Shown here in pieces: positions 17,734-26,632 of a stretch of DNA of 64,000 bases. The notes under the pieces were generated by a model, which made no database searches, was not told where the DNA came from, and saw only the letters and a program-made list of their open reading frames with translations. The translations under genes and the position numbers were made by a program. Source of the stretch: Pectobacterium colocasium (GTDB taxonomy: Bacteria > Pseudomonadota > Gammaproteobacteria > Enterobacterales > Enterobacteriaceae); contig NZ_CP084032.1 of the NCBI RefSeq assembly GCF_020181655.1, positions 3,906,001-3,970,000 on the forward strand. Reading direction: 5' to 3'. Every line of letters begins with the position of its first letter. Position 1 is the first letter of the stretch.

Positions 17734-18615
17734 ATGTCTAAATCTATCGCTTTTACCGTATCTTTACTCGCTGCCTCGCTGGGCCTGGCTTCTGCTGCTC
17801 ACGCCGCTGAGTTAAAAATTGACGTATTTAATCCAGGTGAAGCCAGTGTATTCCCTGTTTCCTCTGAAATTATCAGCGGCGATAAAGAAGTCGTCCTGAT
17901 CGATGCACAGTTCCAGCGTAACGACGCCCAAACGCTGGTTGATCGCATCAAAGCCACTGGCAAAAAACTGACTACCGTTTATATCAGCCATTCCGATCCT
18001 GACTACTATTTCGGTCTGGACGTGATTAAAGCCGCCTTCCCAGACGCGAAAATTATTGCCACTCAAGCCACCATCGACGCGATCAACGCCAGCAAAGACG
18101 GCAAAGTGGCGCATTGGGGCCCGGTTCTGAAAGAAAACGCACCGAAAGAGATCGTGGTTCCTCAAGCGCTGGAAGGTGATAGCTTTACCGTTGATGGCAA
18201 AAAACTGGAAGTAAAAGGGCTGAAAGGGCCAATGCCAGATCGCACGTTCGTCTGGATCCCTTCGCTGAAAGCCGTTGTCGGCGGTATTCCGGTGTCTGCC
18301 AACATCCACGTATGGCTTGCCGATACCCAAACGCCAGAATCTCGCATTCACTGGCGTGACACGCTGAAATCCATTGAAGCGCTGAAGCCAACCACCGTCG
18401 TGCCAGGTCACTTTATCGCTCCAACCGATTACACCTTGAAAAATGTGACGTTTACACTGCAATATCTGGATACGGTGGAAAAAGCACTGGCAAAAAGCAA
18501 AGATTCTGCCGAACTGATCGCTGCAATGAAAAAACACTACCCTACACTGAAAGAAGAATCGGGTCTTGAATTGAGCGCCAAAGTCCTGAAAGGTGAAATG
18601 AAGTGGCCACAGTAA
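17734..18615 (+). CDS. Secreted metallo-beta-lactamase-fold protein
   Basis: A 293-aa exported protein: a cleavable signal peptide (residues 1 to about 24, ending SAAHA), then an MBL fold. Strand-end Asp in VVLIDAQF and GHF in VPGHFIAP are typical. The metal motif reads HSDPDYYFG (H86, D88, D90, Y91) where HxHxDH is canonical, so two metal-ligand histidines are replaced by Asp and Tyr. It may bind one metal or none in the usual mode. A divergent LysR regulator precedes it, and the DsbA-like gene follows with a 13-nt overlap, suggesting coupled expression. Substrate unknown. Confidence 0.82.
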   Translation: MSKSIAFTVSLLAASLGLASAAHAAELKIDVFNPGEASVFPVSSEIISGDKEVVLIDAQFQRNDAQTLVDRIKATGKKLTTVYISHSDPDYYFGLDVIKAAFPDAKIIATQATIDAINASKDGKVAHWGPVLKENAPKEIVVPQALEGDSFTVDGKKLEVKGLKGPMPDRTFVWIPSLKAVVGGIPVSANIHVWLADTQTPESRIHWRDTLKSIEALKPTTVVPGHFIAPTDYTLKNVTFTLQYLDTVEKALAKSKDSAELIAAMKKHYPTLKEESGLELSAKVLKGEMKWPQ

Positions 18616-19259
18616 GACTGCATTATATTTACGATCCCTTGTGCGGCTGGTGCTACGGTGCCGCCCCACTCGCACTGGCAGCACAGGAGATTGACGGGTT
18701 GGATCTGATCCTCCACGGCGGCGGAATGATGACGGGCAGCAATAGCCGTACCATCACCCCGGAGTGGCATGATTACGTGATTCCCCACGATCACCGCATT
18801 GCACAAATGACCGGGCAAACCTTCGGGGAAGCGTATTACGAAGGGCTGCTGCGTGATACCAGCGTCATACTGGATTCCGCGCCGCCGACGGCTGCCGTAC
18901 TTGCTGCGGAAGCGATGGCTGACAAAGGCATGGAGATGTTGTACCAGATTGAGCAGGCGCACTACGTTTCCGGGCTCAAGATCGCCGATGCTGCCGTGCT
19001 GCGTCAGTGCGCGGAAGCAATCGGTCTGGATGGCGAGGCTTTCAGCACCGAGTTCGCCTTTATCCAGGAAGAAACGCTGTCAAAACACATCAGCGCTAGC
19101 CGGGAATTACTGGCGAAAGTACGCGGGCAAGGCTTCCCCACGTTTGCACTGGAAGATGCCAACGGGAATTTCCAGCAAATCCCTGCGGCAAACTACCTCG
19201 GCCAGGTTGACGCGTGGCGACGCGTGCTGACACAGATGGTCAAACACGCCACCGCATAA
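18603..19259 (+). CDS. DsbA-family (FrnE-like) thioredoxin-fold protein
   Basis: A 218-aa thioredoxin-fold protein with a CGWC redox motif at residues 14-17 directly after the first strand, and the inserted helical domain of DsbA/FrnE-like proteins. The cis-Pro loop is GFPTFAL. No signal peptide, so it is cytosolic. It begins with GTG at 18603, overlapping the MBL gene by 13 nt. It could be a dithiol oxidoreductase or isomerase, perhaps linked to detoxification together with its partner gene. The specific role is not visible. Confidence 0.82.
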   Translation: MATVRLHYIYDPLCGWCYGAAPLALAAQEIDGLDLILHGGGMMTGSNSRTITPEWHDYVIPHDHRIAQMTGQTFGEAYYEGLLRDTSVILDSAPPTAAVLAAEAMADKGMEMLYQIEQAHYVSGLKIADAAVLRQCAEAIGLDGEAFSTEFAFIQEETLSKHISASRELLAKVRGQGFPTFALEDANGNFQQIPAANYLGQVDAWRRVLTQMVKHATA

Positions 19260-19281
19260 GCGTTCTCATCAACCTTCATAG

Positions 19282-19327
19282 GTAGTCATTCTTTGAATCC
19301 TTATCATCGGATTCAAAGAATGACTAC
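19282..19327. repeat. Perfect 19-bp inverted repeat
   Basis: Arms GTAGTCATTCTTTGAATCC (19282-19300) and its exact complement (19309-19327) around an 8-nt loop, 22 nt after the DsbA-like gene. No T tract follows. It could terminate the upstream operon or be a small palindromic repeat next to the insertion-sequence scar. Confidence 0.6.
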
Positions 19328-19433
19328 TGTGCTCAAAATGAGTAGCGGTACACTGTAAGTATCACACTTAACAGAACCATTCACTTTTAGAGATCTTCAG
19401 ACATAGTAGTTATGTTCCGTTGGGGAGATAACG

Positions 19434-19764
19434 ATGCGCAAAGCACGATTTATCGAGCACCAGATCACCGCCGTTTTGAAGTCCGCTGAAGCCGAACGTT
19501 CCGTGAAACCCATCTGCCGTGAAGCGGGAATAATAATGGACTTCTCGCGCCCCTGAAAGCCTACAGATAACGCCCTGATTGAATCATTTAACGGGAACCT
19601 GCGGGATGAATGTCTGAACCTGCACTGATTCATGCCACTGGAAGATGCTCAGGAAAAGAGAAAACACTGGCGACAGGAATATAACCAGTACCGTCCACAT
19701 TCATCGTTAAATAACCAGACTCCGGCAGAATTTGTCCGAAGTCTGCACATAGCCCCGGATTTCT
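19434..19764 (+). mobile_element. IS3-family insertion sequence remnant
   Basis: Two joined fragments of an IS3-family (IS407-like) element. From 19434 there is an orfA start (MRKARFIEHQITAVLK, then VKPICREAGI) that breaks off near 19540 and stops at 19554. From about 19558 it resumes with the end of orfB: DNALIESFNG, containing the last Glu of the DDE triad, and QYRPHSSLNNQTPAEF. An internal TGA follows LNLH. Most of both genes is deleted, so it is immobile. Confidence 0.85.
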
Positions 19765-19950
19765 GATTTATCCGGACGCCGATATTGGAAGGAGATCACA
19801 GGGAGTACTCAGGTTTTGCCATAAAAAACTGCACCTTACTCTGTTAGATATCCAGCATTTGGAGTTGAATCTGCCATCTTCAATGCGCACAGGTATATAA
19901 CTTTTATTTATATAGGAATAATTACATCAATAAACAACACCAATCTTATT

Positions 19951-20079
<129 letters not shown>

Positions 20080-20163
20080 TTGTTGTTTTCAGCGTTCATT
20101 AATAACGGGATATTCGTTTTTTAATAAAAAACGTGGGTAAATAAGGATTAAAGGAGAATTAAC

Positions 20164-21726
20164 ATGAATAAGGGAAAAGGCCTGCTGGCAGGAATTATTG
20201 GAAGTCTTATTATTATGCTGCCGTTTTCATCAGGAATAGCTGAAGAAGAGTTGTCAAATGCTGCGGTATCGGCGGCTAAAACTGCGACAAAAGCAGATTT
20301 TTCTTACACCGCAAGCGTACTCACCATCGTATTTGATGGCGGTCTATCTTCTTTTGACCTCGATCGTATTGGTACTTATCAATGGGATTTTGGTGATGGT
20401 GTGACATCCACGGAAATGAGGCCACGGCATACTTATGCCAAAGACGGAAACTATACCGTTTCTCTTACGGTGAAGGATATCAATGGCCGTAGCAAAACTC
20501 TCAGTAAAAAAATATCTGTCCGTTCAGCCAAGACCGGATTCGAGAATGGCTGGCAATTAGGGAGTGAGCGCTCACATGAGGGCGCGATGCAACCCATGCA
20601 CATGTGTACAACTCAATCTCCAAATTGGGTCAGTATTGTGGATCTAAAAGATGAAGGAATTAGTACGTCTGATATTGTTGGTACCAAAGCGATTAAAAGC
20701 TTTTGGACTGAGACGGGCTATAATTATACGACGCATCCAAGACTGAGACGTGGTGCGGAAGCCTGTGCTGGACCGGATAATGGTACACAAAAAGAGGCGT
20801 GGATAGGGTTTATGGTCTATCTGCCTTCGAAAGGCTATCCAATGGATAAACGTGGCGGTATTTTCCAGTTATTTAGTGGTAACGGTAGTTGCACATCGTG
20901 GGCAGGGATGTTGACGGTGGTTAACAACAGCCTGATGTTTTCACACCGTACCGGATGTGTGACACCAACTGAACCCATACTCGTTAAGGATATTCCCCGA
21001 GATCGCTGGATTCCGGTGATTGTTCATGTAGTGGTATCACGTCAGCAGCAAGGTCAGGTCGAGTTATGGTTTGATGGCGCGCCTAAAAATAAGCCGACCT
21101 ATAGTGCGAAAAACATCAATTTTGGTTTTGGCGTATGGCGTGATGATGACACCATTGAAGGTCGGATGCATTTTACTTTTGGACAATATGCCTGGGATGA
21201 CTCTAACTACACACCCAACGAAACTCGGGTCAACTATTTTGACAATATCCATATTGTCAATGAAGGTCGTGACGATGGCTGGGAGAATGTCAATCCACTG
21301 ACAGCTCATAACCAGTACACTGGTGCACAGGTATGGGCAAATAGGCAGTGGGAAGGCAGCGGTGTTCAGCGAGCATTTGATGGTGATATCAACACCAAGT
21401 ATGCGGCAAATGAGAGCAATACACCGCTTTACTTGCAATATCGTCTCCCTAAAGGTGAATCATTACAAGCGGTTAGTTATAAAATCAGCAGTACCGACTC
21501 ATCCACAGACAAACGCTATCCACGAGACTGGACGTTGCTAGGATCGAATGATGGCGTGACTTGGAATACGCTTGACCAACAGATGAAACAGTACTTTGGT
21601 AGACGTGCAACCCGTGAATTTCAGGTTGCGATACCGGGGGAATATTCCTACTATCGATTGCGTATTGACGCCAATAACGGCGCTGATGCTACAGAAGTTG
21701 GCGATATTGTTTTTCTGGATAAGTAA
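20164..21726 (+). CDS. Secreted PKD / heparin-lyase-like / F5-8C protein
   Basis: A 520-aa exported protein. Residues 1 to about 26 form a signal peptide. A PKD domain spans about 44-124 with the diagnostic WDFGDG at 74-79. About 128-365 resembles the beta-jelly-roll heparin-lyase-I/PL7/PL20-type polysaccharide lyase fold (KEAWIGFMVYLPSKGY, VELWFDG, NYFDNIHI). About 375-520 resembles an F5/8 type C (discoidin, CBM32-like) domain, with WEGSGVQRAFDGDINTKYA and RDWTLLGSNDGVTWN. A good AGGAG ribosome-binding site precedes the ATG. It probably binds and cleaves an extracellular uronic-acid polysaccharide. It is a single-gene unit flanked by two palindromic repeats and an IS scar, so it may have been acquired. 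Confidence 0.8.
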   Translation: MNKGKGLLAGIIGSLIIMLPFSSGIAEEELSNAAVSAAKTATKADFSYTASVLTIVFDGGLSSFDLDRIGTYQWDFGDGVTSTEMRPRHTYAKDGNYTVSLTVKDINGRSKTLSKKISVRSAKTGFENGWQLGSERSHEGAMQPMHMCTTQSPNWVSIVDLKDEGISTSDIVGTKAIKSFWTETGYNYTTHPRLRRGAEACAGPDNGTQKEAWIGFMVYLPSKGYPMDKRGGIFQLFSGNGSCTSWAGMLTVVNNSLMFSHRTGCVTPTEPILVKDIPRDRWIPVIVHVVVSRQQQGQVELWFDGAPKNKPTYSAKNINFGFGVWRDDDTIEGRMHFTFGQYAWDDSNYTPNETRVNYFDNIHIVNEGRDDGWENVNPLTAHNQYTGAQVWANRQWEGSGVQRAFDGDINTKYAANESNTPLYLQYRLPKGESLQAVSYKISSTDSSTDKRYPRDWTLLGSNDGVTWNTLDQQMKQYFGRRATREFQVAIPGEYSYYRLRIDANNGADATEVGDIVFLDK

Positions 21727-21740
21727 TTAATCAAACAGTT

Positions 21741-21774
21741 CATCGTCACCCAGAAAATAGGCTGCGTGACGATG
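21741..21774. terminator. Inverted repeat after the lyase gene
   Basis: CATCGTCAC (21741-21749) pairs with GTGACGATG (21766-21774), 15 nt after the stop codon. A candidate terminator without a clear T run. Confidence 0.45.
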
Positions 21775-21882
21775 TACTACGGCCTGCACCTTATCAGCGT
21801 ATTCTGTTTTCCCTTGTCGCATGAATGGTTTTTTCCAACACTGCTTTTTGCTTATTAATAGCATGATGACTGATCATGGTTA

Positions 21883-22017
21883 TATACTCGTAATACTTCA
21901 AGTTGCATGTACGTTGGTTGCGTTCAGCGTTCACTCCCCCGAATCACTTACCTGAGTAAACTCATCGGGATTCCTTCTCTTGCCGCCTTCCTGCAACTCG
22001 AATTCTTTGGGGTATAG
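21883..22017. repeat. Palindromic dispersed repeat, copy 2
   Basis: Second copy of the repeat at 19951, about 135 bp in the same orientation. It includes TATACTCGTAATACTTCAAG at the left and CTGCAACTCGAATTC near the right. The left CAAGTTGCA pairs with TGCAACTCG at the right. The rest of the gap to dusA (22018-22214) holds the dusA promoter region, with nothing else recognised. Confidence 0.75.
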
Positions 22018-22214
22018 AATAAAGTCCTATTGGGATATGCTATTAGCATTAGGCAAGTTGAGGACATGGTCAGACGGGTATAATGAACGAAAGGATCCCA
22101 CTAACCCAAAGTAAGATAACACTCAGTCACGATGCGCTCCCTATGCTATAGTCGCGCCAGAAAAGGTAACCTCAGACAACACCGCCAGACACACGAAACG
22201 ATAACTGACAAATC

Positions 22215-23237
22215 ATGACCGACGTAAAATCAGGTACACACCATACGGTATCAGCCGACTCCCGCGCTTCTCGCCTTAACCGCTTCTCCATCGCGCCGAT
22301 GCTCGACTGGACCGATCGCCATTGTCGTTACTTTCTGCGCCAGTTGACTAGCCAAACATTGATGTATACTGAAATGGTCACGACGGGCGCGATTCTGCAT
22401 GGCAAAGGCGACTACCTGGCCTACAGCGAGGAAGAACATCCGATAGCGCTACAACTCGGCGGCAGCGATCCGCAAGCACTGGCGCAATGTGCCAAACTGG
22501 CAGAGCAGCGCGGCTATGATGAAGTTAACCTGAACGTCGGCTGTCCGTCCGATCGCGTACAGAATGGCCGTTTCGGTGCCTGCCTGATGGGTGAAGCCGC
22601 GCTGGTGGCAGACTGCATCAAGGCAATGAAAGACAGCACCTCCATTCCGATTACGGTGAAAACCCGCATCGGGATTGACGATCAAGACAGCTACGAGTTC
22701 CTGTGCGAGTTTATTCAAACCGTCGCCGAACGCGGTGAGTGCGATACCTTTATCGTCCACGCACGCAAAGCCTGGCTATCAGGCCTTAGCCCGAAAGAAA
22801 ATCGTGAAATTCCGCCGCTGGATTATCCGCGCGTTTACCAGCTCAAACGCGATTTCCCCGCGCTCACCCTCGCTATCAACGGCGGCGTCAAAACGCTGGA
22901 AGAAGCCAAAACGCATTTGCAGCATCTGGACGGGGTGATGATGGGGCGTGAGGCCTACCAGAATCCCGGTATTCTGGCGCAGGTTGACCAAGAACTGTTT
23001 GGCATTGATGCCGCCACGCCGGATCTGGCTGGCGTGGTACGTGCCATGTACCCTTATATCGAACGCGAACTCTCAGGTGGTGCAGCATTAGGCCACATCA
23101 CGCGTCACATGCTCGGCATGTTTCAGGGCATCCCCGGCGCGCGCCAGTGGCGACGCTACCTGAGTGAAAACGCCCACAAACCCGGTGCCGATGCGGCGGT
23201 GGTAGAGCGTGCGCTGGCGCTGGTTAATCTGGTTTAA
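22215..23237 (+). CDS. dusA: tRNA-dihydrouridine(20/20a) synthase DusA
   Basis: A 340-aa FMN enzyme that reduces U20/U20a of tRNA to dihydrouridine. The TIM barrel opens with [14 protein letters not shown]. The catalytic Cys is in [14 protein letters not shown], and the FMN/RNA-binding [23 protein letters not shown] and INGGV segments are all present. Length and N-terminus match E. coli DusA. The order dusA-pspG-qor-dnaB-alr is conserved in Enterobacterales, here interrupted after dusA by an insertion sequence. Confidence 0.97.
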   Translation: MTDVKSGTHHTVSADSRASRLNRFSIAPMLDWTDRHCRYFLRQLTSQTLMYTEMVTTGAILHGKGDYLAYSEEEHPIALQLGGSDPQALAQCAKLAEQRGYDEVNLNVGCPSDRVQNGRFGACLMGEAALVADCIKAMKDSTSIPITVKTRIGIDDQDSYEFLCEFIQTVAERGECDTFIVHARKAWLSGLSPKENREIPPLDYPRVYQLKRDFPALTLAINGGVKTLEEAKTHLQHLDGVMMGREAYQNPGILAQVDQELFGIDAATPDLAGVVRAMYPYIERELSGGAALGHITRHMLGMFQGIPGARQWRRYLSENAHKPGADAAVVERALALVNLV

Positions 23238-23328
23238 AAAACACTAATAGTTAGTCTTTTTCATCAACATTCGTTCCTTTCTCTTCCCAGCGCCGCTGAT
23301 AAATCAATCACTTAACAGCGGCACATCT

Positions 23329-23345
23329 TGGCATAATTCTTGTAA
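23329..23345 (+). promoter_or_regulatory. Candidate sigma-54 promoter of pspG
   Basis: TGGCATAATTCTTGTAA fits the -24/-12 sigma-54 pattern TGGCAC-N5-TTGC with one change in each half. pspG is sigma-54/PspF-dependent in E. coli and follows dusA there. AGGAGA at 23411-23416 would be its ribosome-binding site. Both now sit about 1.4-1.5 kb from the pspG ATG because of the inserted element. Confidence 0.55.
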
Positions 23346-23550
23346 TTGCTTGTGTAGCACGCAGAGCTATCTTTTTCTCTTCCCTGCGTCAGATGCGGTT
23401 TAACAGCTACAGGAGAATGAGATGAACGCATCCCAACTATTTGACGAGTAGCACAGAGGCTGAAAGACGGGGTGTGGAGCCTCGCAGATTTCCGGCATCA
23501 TCGTGCCTATAACGGGATACTCATCGTTCCCCTGACTGGAGACTCCACAC

Positions 23551-24573
23551 ATGAATAACTATACCCCTGTTGGCGTTGATATCGCAAAACACCTGATTCA
23601 GGTTCACTTCATCGACAAACATCGCGGCGAAGTGGTGGATAAACAGCTGCGACGTCAGGATGTTCTGACCTTCTTCAGCAACCGTGAACCCTGCCTGATT
23701 GGTATGGAAGCCTGTGGCGGCTCTCAGCACTGGGCCCGGGAGTTGAAGAAACTTGGTCATCAGGTTCGCCTGCTTCAGGCGAAATTCGTCAAAGCCTTCC
23801 TGATGGGCAACAAGAACGATGTCATGGACTCCCGCGCCATATGGATGGCGGTCCAGCAACCGGGACGGGGGATTGCCGTAAAGAGCGAAGAGCAGCAGGC
23901 CGTTCTGGCACTGCATCGCATGCGCCGCCAGTGGGTGAAGTTCCGCACCGCGCAGACCAATGCCCTGCATGGCTTACTGCTCGAATTTGGTGAAACAGTA
24001 CGCAAAGGACGTACCGCGCTGGACAAGGCTCTGCCCGTGGCGCTGGAGAGGCTGAAAAACCGCCTGCCGCTGTTCCTCATCGCCCAGATTGAAGAGCAGC
24101 ACCGTCGCTTGAGTGAGCTGGATGCTCAGATTAACGGCATTGAGCAACAACTGACGGCGCTGGCGAAACAGAACGAGACCTGCCGACGGCTGATGGCTAT
24201 ACCCGGCGTAGGGCCACTGATAGCCACGGCGGCGGTGGCTACGATGGGCGAGGCTCATGCGTTCCGGTCGGGACGGGAGTTCGCGGCCTATGTCGGACTC
24301 GTCCCAAAACAGACCGGCACTGGCGGCAAGGTTCGCCTGCTGGGGATAAGCAAACGCGGTGACACCTACCTGCGTACGCTGTTTATCCATGGAGCGAGGG
24401 CAGCGAGCCTGTTGGCGAAAGAGCCGGGACCGTGGATAACGGAGTTAAAGAAACGGCGGCCGACCAGTGTGGCGATAGTCGCGATGGCCAACAAACTGGC
24501 GCGCACGGTGTGGGCGGTGGCGGCGCACGAACGGGAGTACCGGAAAGATTACGTCAGCATCAGGCCGTATTAA
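23551..24573 (+). CDS. IS110/IS1111-family transposase
   Basis: A 340-aa RNA-guided-type recombinase of the IS110 family. The N-terminal RuvC-like DEDD domain shows D10 (GVDIAKH), E53 (GMEACGG) and D90/D93 (NKNDVMDSR). A coiled-coil linker with a leucine-rich LSELDAQINGIEQQL follows. The C-terminal Tnp20 domain has IPGVGPLIATA and the SKRGDTYLR segment with the predicted catalytic Ser. The frame is intact, so the element may be active. Confidence 0.95.
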   Translation: MNNYTPVGVDIAKHLIQVHFIDKHRGEVVDKQLRRQDVLTFFSNREPCLIGMEACGGSQHWARELKKLGHQVRLLQAKFVKAFLMGNKNDVMDSRAIWMAVQQPGRGIAVKSEEQQAVLALHRMRRQWVKFRTAQTNALHGLLLEFGETVRKGRTALDKALPVALERLKNRLPLFLIAQIEEQHRRLSELDAQINGIEQQLTALAKQNETCRRLMAIPGVGPLIATAAVATMGEAHAFRSGREFAAYVGLVPKQTGTGGKVRLLGISKRGDTYLRTLFIHGARAASLLAKEPGPWITELKKRRPTSVAIVAMANKLARTVWAVAAHEREYRKDYVSIRPY

Positions 24574-24828
24574 CAGCGGATGCTGAAAACCATTAACCCT
24601 TAACAAAAGGATGAATGCGGAAAGGTTGCGAGGGCAGCCAGCGTGATGACGACGACAGGTAAGACCGGGACTTGCTAAACCTGAATGGTGTGTCGGGCAT
24701 AAAGCCCGCCAGGAGAATAAGGAGCAAGTCGGCGAATCTCATCGAGGCCCGCAGCACAGGCTGCAATAAGGCCGGATATAGAGCTGCGACCTATCCGTCA
24801 ACGTCAACACAACGGAAGCCTTGCAAAC
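24574..24828 (+). ncRNA. Candidate bridge RNA region of the IS1111 element
   Basis: IS110-family recombinases use a bridge RNA encoded in a noncoding end; in the IS1111 subgroup this is the flank downstream of the transposase. Here that flank is about 255 nt, twice the left one. It contains hairpins such as CGGGC-ATAAA-GCCCG and GCAGCACAGGCTGC. The boundaries and guide loops were not resolved. Confidence 0.5.
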
Positions 24829-24851
24829 GGGATGCGTTCATATAGCGCACC

Positions 24852-25124
24852 ATGTTGGAAATTTTCTTCGTTATTGGCTTTTTTATCATGCTGATGTTGA
24901 CGGGCGTGTCACTGCTGGGCGTGATTGCAGCACTGTTTGTGGCGTCCCTTTTTATGCTGATTGGCGGGCTGTTTAGTATGGCGATAAAGGTGCTGCCGTG
25001 GTTAATTTTAGCCGTTGTGGCGGTGTGGCTGTGGCGCAAATTCAGCGGGCGTCCCGTCTACAATTCGCACCGCTATACCTATCGAAAATACACTTATCGC
25101 CAACGCAACGGGAATGAGTGGTAA
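24852..25124 (+). CDS. pspG: Phage-shock/envelope-stress protein PspG
   Basis: A 90-aa small inner-membrane protein matching E. coli PspG, with the N-terminus MLEIFFVIGFFIMLMLTGVSLLGV. Two long hydrophobic segments (about 3-45 and 48-62) precede a basic, Tyr-rich tail. It belongs to the PspF/sigma-54 phage-shock regulon that responds to envelope damage. The IS1111 element ends about 10 nt before its ATG, and no good ribosome-binding site lies in the remaining gap. It is probably poorly expressed, or depends on transcription from the element. Confidence 0.92.
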   Translation: MLEIFFVIGFFIMLMLTGVSLLGVIAALFVASLFMLIGGLFSMAIKVLPWLILAVVAVWLWRKFSGRPVYNSHRYTYRKYTYRQRNGNEW

Positions 25125-25479
25125 TGCCAGAAAGGGAAAAATCTGGGTTACGCGAAAATGAGTTACGCGCAAAAATGACGGGCAAGACCGTATTTAACAG
25201 CGACTTATTTTAGTGCGGCCTGTTTTAATACGGCCTGTTTAGTACAAAAGTGTGCGCCAGCAGATATTTTTTCCCTGATGTGGCTGCTAGGATGACGCCA
25301 CAGTTTTACGCCTGAGTGTCGTTTAAAAGGTGAAATTAAGCTGGGTAAATAAAATAGGGTGGCAAAAAGCCACACGATTTCATCGTCGTCAGGGCAATAA
25401 TAGCCGCGCAGCGGCACCTTCGTGACGATCACTACGCTGTACCCTACATACAGTTTGATGAAATTAGCGTAATGGCACA
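25125..25479. other. Intergenic region pspG-qor
   Basis: About 355 nt without a supported gene. It contains a short direct repeat, CGGCCTGTTT twice, near 25215-25240. Nothing else was recognised. Confidence 0.5.
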
Positions 25480-25508
25480 GGCCTCCCGATGGGAGGCCCT
25501 CTGCTTTT
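25480..25508 (+). terminator. Rho-independent-type terminator
   Basis: Stem GGCCTCCC / GGGAGGCC with a 3-nt loop (25480-25498), followed by CTCTGCTTTT. It would end plus-strand transcription from pspG. On the minus strand it also lies just after qor. Confidence 0.65.
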
Positions 25509-25520
25509 CAGAAGCGGACA

Positions 25521-26504
25521 TTAGGGAATCAGCAGGCATGACCCTTGTGTGCCACGACTTTCCAGCGCCCGATGCGCCGCTTGCGCCTCCGACAGTGCAA
25601 ATTTCTGGCTCTGTGGCACGTCCACCGTAATCGCTCCGCTGGCGATCAGTGAAAAAAGTTCATTGCTGGCCTGTTCCAGTTCGGCACGGTTGGTGACGTA
25701 ACCAAACAGCGACGGACGTGTGACGTACAGCGACCCCTTCTGGTTCAGAATCCCCAGATTAACGCCGGTGACCGGCCCAGACGCATTACCGAAGCTAACC
25801 ATTAATCCGCGGCGACGCAGGCTATCGAGCGAGGCTTCCCAGGTGTCTTTCCCGACCGAGTCATACACGACGTTCACCTTCTGCCCTTCGGTCAGATCCG
25901 CAACGCGCTGTGCGATATTCTCGGTGCGGTAATTGATGGTTGCCCAGGCACCCGCCTGCTTTGCCCGCTCCGCTTTCTCATCGGAACCCACTGTCCCGAT
26001 CAGCTTCACCCCTAGCGCCTTCGCCCACTGGCAGGCGATCAGCCCAACGCCACCCGCCGCCGCATGGAACAGGAAGACTTCATTAGGCTTGATCTCGTAC
26101 GTCTGGCGCAGCAGGTAGTAAACCGTCAGCCCTTTCAGGAAAGAGGCCGCCGCCTGCTCAAAGCTGATGGCGTCCGGCAGCAGCGCAACTTTCTCCGCGA
26201 CCACGTTATGTACCTCGCTATACGCGCCCAGCCCGGATAGCGCATACACGACGCGATCGCCGACTTTCAGCACGCTCACCCCTGCCCCGACTTTCGTCAC
26301 GACGCCCGCCGCTTCGGTTCCCAGCCCGGACGGTAAATCCGGCACCGGATACAGACCGCTGCGAATATAGGTATCGATAAAATTAATGCCAATGGCGCGG
26401 TTCTCAACCTGAACCTCTCCCGCTGCGGGTTCGGCAGGCGTGAAATCCACATATTGCAGAACCTCTGGGCCACCATAAGCCCGGAACTGAACGCGTGTTG
26501 CCAT
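25521..26504 (-). CDS. qor: NADPH:quinone oxidoreductase Qor
   Basis: A 327-aa zinc-less medium-chain dehydrogenase/reductase that reduces quinones with NADPH. Family signatures are the GINFIDTYIRSGLYP segment, the glycine-rich nucleotide motif AAAGGVGLIACQWAKALG and VYDSVGKDTW. The zinc ligands of alcohol dehydrogenases are absent. Divergent from dnaB, with 128 nt between the starts, in the conserved enterobacterial order. Confidence 0.96.
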   Translation of the reverse strand: MATRVQFRAYGGPEVLQYVDFTPAEPAAGEVQVENRAIGINFIDTYIRSGLYPVPDLPSGLGTEAAGVVTKVGAGVSVLKVGDRVVYALSGLGAYSEVHNVVAEKVALLPDAISFEQAAASFLKGLTVYYLLRQTYEIKPNEVFLFHAAAGGVGLIACQWAKALGVKLIGTVGSDEKAERAKQAGAWATINYRTENIAQRVADLTEGQKVNVVYDSVGKDTWEASLDSLRRRGLMVSFGNASGPVTGVNLGILNQKGSLYVTRPSLFGYVTNRAELEQASNELFSLIASGAITVDVPQSQKFALSEAQAAHRALESRGTQGSCLLIP

Positions 26505-26632
26505 GTTATCTCCTTAATCGTGACAGGTTCATCGTTTCATCATTATAGGTATCCGATTGTGTTATTTCGGACGTGTGGCATATACAATGCCCCCTAATCC
26601 AATGGCAAATCAACCGGTAAAGAACCCGTTTC

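Larger units (their letters stand above)
23422..24841 (+). mobile_element. IS110-family, IS1111-subgroup insertion sequence
   Basis: A complete element of about 1.42 kb. A 13-bp inverted repeat, ATGAACGCATCCC at 23422-23434 and its complement at 24829-24841, marks the subterminal ends typical of the IS1111 subgroup. One transposase gene lies inside, with a short left flank (about 116 nt between repeat and ATG) and a longer right noncoding flank (about 255 nt). It is inserted just upstream of pspG. Exact ends and target need comparison with an empty site. Confidence 0.85.

Noticed and set aside
17812..18684. Long antisense frame opposite the MBL-fold gene
   Set aside because: It mirrors the real gene, shows no domain and has aromatic-rich shadow composition.
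23422..23550. Possible bridge RNA in the left end of the IS1111 element
   Set aside because: The left flank is short, and in the IS1111 subgroup the guide RNA is expected downstream of the transposase; the right end is the better candidate.
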